A stretch of DNA of 10,837 nucleotides from Microcaldota archaeon (GTDB lineage Archaea; Micrarchaeota; Micrarchaeia; Micrarchaeales; CABMGC01). The stretch covers positions 1-10,837 of the forward strand of contig JASHXR010000057.1 in NCBI GenBank assembly GCA_030043435.1, given 5' to 3'. The notes under the pieces are model-generated. The model saw only the letters and a list, made by a program, of their open reading frames with translations. It made no database searches and was not told the origin of the DNA. The position numbers were made by a program, and so were the translations under genes. The stretch's first letter is position 1, and every line of letters starts with the position of its first letter. Shown in pieces: positions 1 to 4,784 of this stretch.

Positions 1-387
1 AGGGAGAAGGCCGTGGCCGTGGTCAAGGAGGTGATAGCGAGCCTCAGGGAGGGCAGGACCGAGCTGAAGGACCTCATAATATACACGCAGCTGAGGAAGG
101 GGCTGGACAGCTACGACTCGAAGTCACCTGAGCTCGCCGCGGCGAAGAAGGCCGTCAGCGAGGGGCTCAGGACGAAGGCGCAGGTGGAGGGCGCGACGAT
201 AGGATACATAATCACGAAGCACGGCGGCTCGATCTCGGAGAAGGCGGTGCTCGAGGACTTCGCGAAGGACTACGACCCTGACTACTACATAAAGCACCAG
301 GTGCTGCCTGCCACTTTGAAGATACTCAAGGAGCTGGGGTTCAGCGGCGAGGAGCTTGCCGAGGGCGGGTCGCAGAGGAGGTTGTGA
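1..387 (+). CDS. polB: Family B DNA polymerase, C-terminal fragment (partial, 5' end outside window)
   Basis: The frame is open from the first base to a TGA at 385-387, giving the last 128 residues of a longer protein. The segment resembles the thumb/C-terminal end of archaeal replicative family B DNA polymerases: a helix leading to DLIIYTQLRKGLDSY (compare the family's LVIYKQLTRPL-Y), a VSEGLRTKAQVEGATIGYII stretch (family: G.KV.PG..IGYI), and a YDPDYYIKHQVLPATLKIL signature (family: YD..YYIENQVLPA..RIL). These are thumb elements that grip the DNA duplex; the catalytic palm motifs and exonuclease lie upstream, outside the window. A GTG at 13 is only an internal codon. The tail GSQRRL is short, with no clear PIP box. 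The stop lies 1 nt before the methionine aminopeptidase start, so the two are probably cotranscribed. The family assignment rests on remembered conservation. Confidence 0.88.
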   Translation, partial: REKAVAVVKEVIASLREGRTELKDLIIYTQLRKGLDSYDSKSPELAAAKKAVSEGLRTKAQVEGATIGYIITKHGGSISEKAVLEDFAKDYDPDYYIKHQVLPATLKILKELGFSGEELAEGGSQRRL

Positions 388-388
388 G

Positions 389-1330
389 ATGGAGAGAGAC
401 GAGCTTGGCGATGGCGAGGAAGGCGAAGAGGAGGAGTACGACTACGAGGCGCTGAAGGAGGCAGGTAAGGCGTCATACGCTGCGCTTGCGTATGGGAAGG
501 GGCTCATAAAGCCCGGCGCGTCGATGCTCGAAATCGCGGAGAGCGTCGAGGCGCACATCCTTGGCATGGGGATGGAGATGGCCTTCCCGGTCAACATCTC
601 CGTCAACGGGAATGCCGCGCACTACACGCCCTCTTTCGACGATGCCTCTGTGATACCTGAGAACGGGATAGTCAAGCTCGACGTAGGGGCGAGGAAGGGC
701 AGGTACCTCGGCGACTGCGCCCTCACCGTCGACCTCTCAGGCAGCCACTCGGGCCTGGTCGATGCCGCTCAGGCGGCGCTGGAGGCTGCTATAGGCATGG
801 TGCGCGCGGGCCGGCAGGTCTGCGAGATCGGCGCCGAGATAGCGAAGGTAGCTGCTGGGCACGGCGTCGTGCCGATAAGGAACCTCGGCGGCCACGGGGT
901 GGAGAGGCACGACCTGCATGCGAGCGTCTTCATACCGAACTTCGACAATGGCGACACGACGGAGCTGGAGGAGGGGCAGGTGATAGCGATAGAGCCCTTC
1001 GTCACTGACGGAGAGGGCTACGTGAGGGAGGGGGAGACCGTGGAGATCTTCCAGAAGGTTGGCCGCGCGGCTGTCAGGTCAGGCGAGACCCGCGCCGTGG
1101 CAGCGTTCATAGACGAGAACTACCTGACGTACCCGTTCGCGGCGAGGTGGCTGCACAGGTCGATGAAGGGCGTGAGCGAGTTCGCGATAAGGAAGGCGAT
1201 AATAGAGCTGGCTGGCGCAGAGGCGCTGGAGCCGTTCCCCGTGTTGGCGGAGAGGAGGAACGGGATGGTAGCGCAGGCTGAGAAGGAGATGATAGTCGAG
1301 AAGGACTCGTGCACCATAGTCACGCAGTAG
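389..1330 (+). CDS. map: Methionine aminopeptidase, type II
   Basis: Removes the N-terminal methionine from nascent proteins. It is a dinuclear metallo-enzyme of the pita-bread fold. With the ATG at 389 the protein has 313 aa, close to archaeal type II enzymes. All expected active-site residues are visible: H78 in HYTP; metal ligands D98 (KLDVG) and D109 (GDCALT), 11 residues apart as usual; H169 in NLGGHG; E202 in IEPF; and E298 in VAQAE near the C-terminus. The type II insert (about residues 235-290) contains YPFAARWL. I chose the ATG at 389 over an in-frame TTG at 356 because AGAGGAGGT (374-382) sits at proper spacing and the TTG would overlap the polymerase gene by 32 nt. An unusual acidic head (EGEEEE, about residues 3-19) precedes the conserved start. 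It lies 1 nt after the polymerase stop, so translation is likely coupled. Confidence 0.95.
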   Translation: MERDELGDGEEGEEEEYDYEALKEAGKASYAALAYGKGLIKPGASMLEIAESVEAHILGMGMEMAFPVNISVNGNAAHYTPSFDDASVIPENGIVKLDVGARKGRYLGDCALTVDLSGSHSGLVDAAQAALEAAIGMVRAGRQVCEIGAEIAKVAAGHGVVPIRNLGGHGVERHDLHASVFIPNFDNGDTTELEEGQVIAIEPFVTDGEGYVREGETVEIFQKVGRAAVRSGETRAVAAFIDENYLTYPFAARWLHRSMKGVSEFAIRKAIIELAGAEALEPFPVLAERRNGMVAQAEKEMIVEKDSCTIVTQ

Positions 1331-1369
1331 GACATCGGCGCAGCTGGTTCGGCGAGGAGCAGTCCACCA

Positions 1370-1385
1370 GAGGAGCGCACTCCTC
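1370..1385. other. Inverted repeat downstream of map, upstream of the rpoK promoter
   Basis: GAGGAG-CGCA-CTCCTC forms a perfect 6-bp stem with a 4-nt loop. An upstream copy of the left arm, CGAGGAG at 1353-1359, could instead pair with CTCCTCG at 1380-1386 (7 bp), so two foldings compete. It lies 40 nt after the map stop and just before the predicted BRE/TATA of rpoK. No U-tract follows, so it is not a typical archaeal terminator. A 3'-end structure for the polB-map transcript or an operator-like element are both possible. Confidence 0.35.
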
Positions 1386-1400
1386 GAAAGGCTTAAAATC
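1386..1400 (+). promoter_or_regulatory. BRE/TATA promoter of the rpoK operon
   Basis: CGAAAGG followed by CTTAAAAT gives a BRE-like purine stretch and an A/T-rich TATA element (core 1393-1399) in a GC-rich background. The predicted transcription start is about 26 nt downstream, near 1420, leaving a leader of about 45 nt before the rpoK ATG at 1465. A second weaker A/T stretch (CATATAGTAA, 1409-1418) could be an alternative TATA, giving a start near 1438. The leader carries a 6-codon ORF (1419-1439) directly followed by another short ORF beginning at 1440. Confidence 0.6.
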
Positions 1401-1464
1401 CTATGTGCGCATATAGTAATGGCCGGGACCAGGCCGTAGATGAGGGTCTCTGCCTCGTGTTTTC

Positions 1465-1632
1465 ATGGAGTATACCAGATATGAGACGGCAAGGATCATA
1501 GGTGCCAGGGCGCTTCAGCTCGCATACGGAGCCCCGCCTCTGATAAAGGTGCCCTCAGGCGTCTCCGACCCGCTCGCCCTGGCGGAGATAGAGTTCGACG
1601 AGGGCGTTATACCGATAGTCGTCATAAAGTAG
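1465..1632 (+). CDS. rpoK: DNA-directed RNA polymerase subunit K (Rpb6/omega homologue)
   Basis: A 55-residue ORF, ATG to TAG, matching archaeal RpoK almost throughout. It opens with [20 protein letters not shown], continues with YGAPPLI (family: MGAP.LI) and [17 protein letters not shown], and ends VIPIVVIK (family: GVIPI.I.R). RpoK is the archaeal counterpart of eukaryotic Rpb6 and bacterial omega; it clamps the C-terminal part of the large RNA polymerase subunit and aids assembly. The ATG at 1465 is the only sensible start: an in-frame TGA lies at 1441-1443 and the conserved [14 protein letters not shown] core begins at residue 4. No Shine-Dalgarno is visible just upstream. It is the first gene of a probable operon with the geranylgeranyl reductase 30 nt downstream. 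Short length makes it easy to miss in automated annotation. Confidence 0.95.
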   Translation: MEYTRYETARIIGARALQLAYGAPPLIKVPSGVSDPLALAEIEFDEGVIPIVVIK

Positions 1633-1652
1633 GCGCGCCTTTGTCTAGTCGC

Positions 1653-1661
1653 AGGTGATCC
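1653..1661 (+). promoter_or_regulatory. Strong Shine-Dalgarno site deciding a TTG start
   Basis: AGGTGATCC is an extended complement to the archaeal 16S rRNA 3' end (GGATCACCT). It sits immediately before the TTG at 1663 and supports that non-ATG codon as the start of the geranylgeranyl reductase. The intergenic gap after rpoK is only 30 nt, so this site would act inside a polycistronic message. Confidence 0.75.
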
Positions 1662-1662
1662 C

Positions 1663-3096
1663 TTGGAGGAATTCGATATTATCGTCGCAGGAGCGGGCAT
1701 GGCCGGCTCTCTTGCAGCCACTGCCGCGGCGAAGAAGGGGGCGAAGGTCCTGCTTCTTGACAGGAACGACCAGAGGGAGGTAGGGAAGAAGACGAACTGG
1801 GGATGGGTCTGCGGCGATGCGGTGGCAAAGAGCCACATAGACTTCATCGAGAGCGAGACAGGGATAAAGCTCTCCAGCCCGGTGCTTGACCTCAAGGTGG
1901 AGGGGGTGCAGGTGCTGAGCCCTGACATGAAGAACAGGTTCCCGTTCGAGGGTGAGGGGTACAGCCTCGACAGGCCGAAGGCGGCCGCGTACTTTGCAGG
2001 AGTGGCGGTAAAGAGCGGCGCGGAGTATAGGACGCACTACGAGGTCGAGGGGCCGATAGTCGAGGAGGGCAGGGTAGTGGGGATCTACGGCAGGGACGAG
2101 AAGAGGGAGCAGATAAAGATACGCGCCAAGCTCGTCATAGACACGCTGGGCATAGCGTCCATGCTGAGGAGGAAGCTTCCCGAGAACGGGTACATAGAGA
2201 GGACGATAAGCACTGATGACATAGAGTCGACGGGAAGGTACATAATGAGGTTCAAGCACGACGGCGGCGACGTCAACTATTACGACCCGAAGAATGCGCT
2301 CATACACCTCAACCAGGTGCTTGCGCCAGGCGGCTACGGATGGGTCTTTCCGAAGACCGGGAGCAGGATAAACATAGGGCTCGGCGTCGAGAAGAAGAGC
2401 CTCGAGATAAGGAACGAGAAGCTTGGCAAGAAGGACACACTGCACTCGCTCATCGACGAGTACGTCAAGTGGAACCCCGAGATAAAGAGCTTCGAGATAG
2501 ACCCGTCGGACGGGAACGGCAAGGGCTACTGGTCCGTGACGGTTAAGAGGCAGTTCGACAGCCTTGTCTTCCCCGGATACATGGGCGCAGGGGACAGCAT
2601 GGCTATGCCGAACCCGATCAGCGCGGGCGGGATAGGGCCGGCGATGGTGGCCGGGGTTATTGCCGGAGAGGTGGCGGGCGACGCCATAGCCGCGAAGGAC
2701 ACGAGCCTGGGCTTCCTCTGGAAGTACAATGTCAGGTATAACGAGCTCTACGGGAAGAAGACCGCGGCGCTCGAGGCGTTCAGGGTCTATCTTCAGTCGC
2801 TCAACAACGACCTCCTTAACTACGGCATGAGCCACTTCCTCACAAAGGCGGAGGCAGAGGACATAAGCTACGGCAGGATCCCCAAGCTCTCTATCGCCAA
2901 CACGTTCGGCAAGGTGCTGAGCGGTATCTCCAACATAAACGCCTTCAGGAACCTGCTCTTCACCGTAGCCAAGATGAAGAGGATGAACGAGCTCTACTCT
3001 AGGTATCCAAGCACTGAGGAGTTCGGCGCGTGGAAGAAGCTGATAAACACGGAGATGCAGGAAGTGAGGGAGCGGTTCAGGCCTAACCCGATCTGA
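1663..3096 (+). CDS. Geranylgeranyl reductase family flavoprotein
   Basis: Probably saturates the geranylgeranyl chains of archaeal membrane lipids (digeranylgeranylglycerophospholipid reductase type), using FAD. The N-terminus is a Rossmann fold: DIIVAGAGMAGSLAA with GAGMAG at residues 10-15 and an acidic strand end at LLLDRND. The family's substrate-cavity motif appears as GYGWVFPK (224-231) followed by INIGLGV, and the second FAD motif as GDSMAMPNPISAGGIG (310-325). The start is TTG, backed by a strong Shine-Dalgarno. At 477 aa it is longer than the roughly 400 aa common in the family; the extra length is mostly C-terminal, after about residue 395, helical and basic. Relatives in this superfamily also reduce other polyprenyl substrates, so the exact substrate is open. 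It lies between rpoK and a small membrane protein, probably in one operon. Confidence 0.88.
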   Translation: MEEFDIIVAGAGMAGSLAATAAAKKGAKVLLLDRNDQREVGKKTNWGWVCGDAVAKSHIDFIESETGIKLSSPVLDLKVEGVQVLSPDMKNRFPFEGEGYSLDRPKAAAYFAGVAVKSGAEYRTHYEVEGPIVEEGRVVGIYGRDEKREQIKIRAKLVIDTLGIASMLRRKLPENGYIERTISTDDIESTGRYIMRFKHDGGDVNYYDPKNALIHLNQVLAPGGYGWVFPKTGSRINIGLGVEKKSLEIRNEKLGKKDTLHSLIDEYVKWNPEIKSFEIDPSDGNGKGYWSVTVKRQFDSLVFPGYMGAGDSMAMPNPISAGGIGPAMVAGVIAGEVAGDAIAAKDTSLGFLWKYNVRYNELYGKKTAALEAFRVYLQSLNNDLLNYGMSHFLTKAEAEDISYGRIPKLSIANTFGKVLSGISNINAFRNLLFTVAKMKRMNELYSRYPSTEEFGAWKKLINTEMQEVRERFRPNPI

Positions 3097-3127
3097 TCTC
3101 CAGCTTATCTGTGCTGCCAGTGGGGGA

Positions 3128-3418
3128 ATGGACTTCAACTCGATAAAGAGGGTGGAGCGGCTCAAGAGGTGGCTTGGCAGGATTGCCTACGCCTCGCTAG
3201 TGGTAGACATCTGCATCTCTATAGCGACGCTGGTCTCGCTGAACATCGGCAGGAACTCTACGGTAGGGTTCATCTTCATCCTGAACTATGTGCTTACCGC
3301 GATAGTGATCCTCTCGATAACGGTCTTTGTCGCGATCCTCCTCCTCTCTCATTACGACAGGATACTCGACGCCTTTGCCATAAGGGGGCGGAGGAGACGC
3401 ACAGTACGGAGACGGTGA
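3128..3418 (+). CDS. Small two-helix membrane protein, function unknown
   Basis: A 96-aa protein starting at ATG 3128, 31 nt after the reductase stop, with a G-rich stretch (GGGGG, 3122-3126) as a weak ribosome site. Two hydrophobic helices are visible, at about residues 18-40 (ASLVVDICISIATLVSL) and 48-73 (FIFILNYVLTAIVILSIT). The loop between them is short and holds an NST sequon (NSTVG). The ends are basic: KRVERLKRW at the N-terminus and RGRRRRTVRRR at the C-terminus, so both termini are probably cytoplasmic by the positive-inside rule. No recognised family. The position after a lipid-biosynthesis enzyme hints at a membrane-related role, but that is only context. The alternative frame from 3169 to 3459 is less protein-like and was rejected. 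Confidence 0.6.
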   Translation: MDFNSIKRVERLKRWLGRIAYASLVVDICISIATLVSLNIGRNSTVGFIFILNYVLTAIVILSITVFVAILLLSHYDRILDAFAIRGRRRRTVRRR

Positions 3419-3482
3419 GCCTGCGCGGTAGGCAACAGAGGGCCATGGAGCGGCCTTGAGCAGGCGTCGCAGTGCGCCGATG

Positions 3483-4511
3483 TCAGGGCTGTGCGGCTCC
3501 GGTGCGTGCCTGCTTCTCCAGATAGTTCTCGAGTTTCGTCGCCCTCCCGTAGAGGTGGCCGAACCTCCTCGCAGCCTGGTCGTGGCTTATAGTAGTGATG
3601 TGCTCGCTCTTCTTGTTTATTATGTTGAACGGGGGTATCTTGTATGCGATCCTGTCGTCGAGCAGGATGCGCTCGTGCTGCTCCTCGGCATCCTTGCTGT
3701 CCATCAGCCTGACCTCGATGGCGACCCCATCCTGAGCCATCTCGCTCCTGAAGTCCGAGACTGCGCCGAGGATGTCAGAGCCCAGCATGGCGCTGGATGT
3801 AAGTATCGTTATCCTGGTGAAGCCGTGCGGGGCTCCGGAGACGAGCCTGTGGAGGTTCTCGAGCGCGGTGGAGTTGAAGTGCCTGTCGATTATCCCGACC
3901 TGGCCCGTGAGCCTCGAGAAGAGCTCCTCCCTGAGGCTGAGCATGTTAGAGAGGGGCCTCGACGGGTCCATCGCCATCGTGCGCCTGAGGCCCGGCGCCC
4001 TGGAGCGGAGGCGCGTCCTGTTCGTGTACTCGAGGAAGACGTCGCAGCCAAGGCAGACAGCGATGCCGGAGTAGGTGAGGTACATGTATATGTTCTGTAT
4101 GGTGGTGTATGGGCCTGAGACGATGAGGTAGAGGAGGAGGGTGTAGACGACAGCCATCGCGGCATGGTATGGCACGTACCTTGACTGCTCAGCAGGCCTC
4201 TCCCGCCTGACGAGCATCATGAACGCGCCGGCGAGGAGGCCGAGGGCTACGAGGACGAGCACGTACGCCTCGAGTATGTCCTGATGCACCGTCTGGAGCT
4301 GGTCCGCAGCTATGGCCACGGAAGGGGCGAGCGTCGCGTTGTCGTGCAGGCTCTGCACAGCTGCGCCTGCGCCTATCCCGTAGAAGATAGCAAGCTCGTT
4401 CATCACGTATATAGAGCCGAAGAGGAGAAGGAGGGAGCCCATGGTAAGGAAGATAAAAGTTATCCTGGACCTGGGCCATGCCTCAGCGTCCCTGCCGATG
4501 CTCCGCTCCAT
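3483..4511 (-). CDS. Four-helix membrane protein with phospholipase D-like cytoplasmic domain
   Basis: A 342-aa protein from ATG 4511 to a TGA at 3485-3483. The N-terminal half has four hydrophobic helices, at about residues 16-45, 79-101, 115-133 and 137-160, with an outside loop between the first two. The C-terminal half (about 165-342) is soluble. It contains IDRHFNST, an ITILTSSAM strand, FRSEMAQDGVAIEVRLMD, then QHERILLDDRIAYKIPPFNI and later SEHITTIS. This order resembles PLD-like domains in which H-x-K-x4-D is followed by a YHI..SLKD..KK segment; here it reads H279-x-R281-x4-D286, with lysine replaced by arginine and only one such motif. Catalysis is therefore doubtful, and nucleic-acid, lipid or protein binding is possible. 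An upstream in-frame ATG (4661) would add 50 residues running through the promoter, and the TATA spacing argues for 4511. It is divergent from the helicase gene and convergent with the small membrane protein. Confidence 0.75.
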   Translation of the reverse strand: MERSIGRDAEAWPRSRITFIFLTMGSLLLLFGSIYVMNELAIFYGIGAGAAVQSLHDNATLAPSVAIAADQLQTVHQDILEAYVLVLVALGLLAGAFMMLVRRERPAEQSRYVPYHAAMAVVYTLLLYLIVSGPYTTIQNIYMYLTYSGIAVCLGCDVFLEYTNRTRLRSRAPGLRRTMAMDPSRPLSNMLSLREELFSRLTGQVGIIDRHFNSTALENLHRLVSGAPHGFTRITILTSSAMLGSDILGAVSDFRSEMAQDGVAIEVRLMDSKDAEEQHERILLDDRIAYKIPPFNIINKKSEHITTISHDQAARRFGHLYGRATKLENYLEKQARTGAAQP

Positions 4512-4532
4512 GGTAGGGCTTCGCAGTGAAGG

Positions 4533-4539
4533 AATATAA
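4533..4539 (-). promoter_or_regulatory. TATA box of the membrane PLD-like gene, leaderless
   Basis: On the minus strand GGGCTTATATTCC holds TTATATT (4539-4533). Its centre is about 25-26 nt from the ATG at 4511, the standard distance from an archaeal TATA box to the transcription start, so the mRNA probably begins at the start codon. This fixes the gene start at 4511. It is divergent to the helicase TATA box at 4641-4648, about 105 bp away. Confidence 0.65.
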
Positions 4540-4640
4540 GCCCGTACATACGCTGCAGTTTCGGTGTGCTGTCTGCCCTGTACCTGCGCCTCCCCTCCCG
4601 CATTGCGCGGATATGGGGATGTGCGAACGTCGAAAATAGG

Positions 4641-4648
4641 TTTAAATA
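4641..4648 (+). promoter_or_regulatory. TATA box of the DEAD-box helicase gene
   Basis: TTTAAATA preceded by the purine-rich CGAAAATAGG (BRE-like) is the strongest TATA match in this region. The predicted transcription start is near 4670, about 110 nt before the TTG start at 4781. That leader is unusually long for this window, where other first genes are nearly leaderless. Confidence 0.7.
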
Positions 4649-4715
4649 GGTGTTTGGTCACATCCTAAAGCATACAGAGACTGTAGAAGCAGAAACAGTA
4701 GTAATAACAGAGAAG

Positions 4716-4768
4716 GCTGCCATGGCTTCCGGCCGTGGACAGCATCGTAAACTACTTCTTTTGCTTTT
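4716..4768 (+). promoter_or_regulatory. Structured leader element of the helicase mRNA: hairpin plus pyrimidine-rich tract
   Basis: GCTGCCATGGC (4716-4726) and GCCGTGGACAGC (4732-4743) pair as an 11-bp stem with one bulged A and one G-U pair, closed by a TTCCG loop. About 11 nt later comes the pyrimidine-rich run CTTCTTTTGCTTTT (4755-4768). Together they could form an attenuator/terminator or a temperature-sensitive structure controlling helicase expression. The ATG of a 20-codon upstream ORF lies inside the stem (4722-4724). Long 5' leaders are known for cold-induced archaeal DEAD-box helicase genes such as deaD of Methanococcoides burtonii; a similar role here is inference. Confidence 0.5.
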
Positions 4769-4784
4769 GAAGGTGTTAGGTTGA
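4722..4784 (+). CDS. Possible leucine-rich upstream ORF (leader peptide) of the helicase gene
   Basis: ATG 4722 to TGA 4782-4784 encodes 20 residues: an N-terminal MASGRGQHRK, then six consecutive leucines, then KVLG. The TGA overlaps the helicase TTG start (4781-4783) as TTGA, an arrangement typical of translational coupling. The leucine codons are CTA, CTT, CTT, TTG, CTT, TTG, whereas the surrounding genes mostly use CTC and CTG. A weak purine site (GAGAAGG) precedes the ATG. It may simply be a chance reading of the pyrimidine-rich tract. Confidence 0.3.
   Translation: MASGRGQHRKLLLLLLKVLG

Noticed and set aside
356..388. Upstream TTG start for methionine aminopeptidase
   Set aside because: It would overlap the polymerase gene by 32 nt; a good Shine-Dalgarno precedes the ATG at 389.
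1333..1464. Possible tRNA or small RNA in the map-rpoK gap (GGTTCGG at 1346-1352 recalls a T-arm)
   Set aside because: No acceptor stem, anticodon arm or T-stem can be built around it; only a short inverted repeat and a promoter are supported.
1645..3165. 506-codon open frame on the minus strand opposite the geranylgeranyl reductase
   Set aside because: Rich in Arg, Leu, Pro, Val and Tyr in the pattern expected from the complement of GC-biased codons; no domain motifs. The plus-strand gene is fully explained by conserved motifs.
3169..3459. Alternative frame overlapping the small membrane protein
   Set aside because: It lacks the coherent two-helix pattern of the 3128 frame and has a mixed, charged, shadow-like composition.
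3456..4118. 220-codon plus-strand frame opposite the membrane PLD-like gene
   Set aside because: No motifs and shadow composition; the minus strand has four clear membrane helices, a promoter and a structured domain.
4512..4661. 50-residue N-terminal extension of the membrane PLD-like protein
   Set aside because: It covers both its own TATA box and the helicase TATA box; composition is not protein-like and TATA spacing fits the ATG at 4511.
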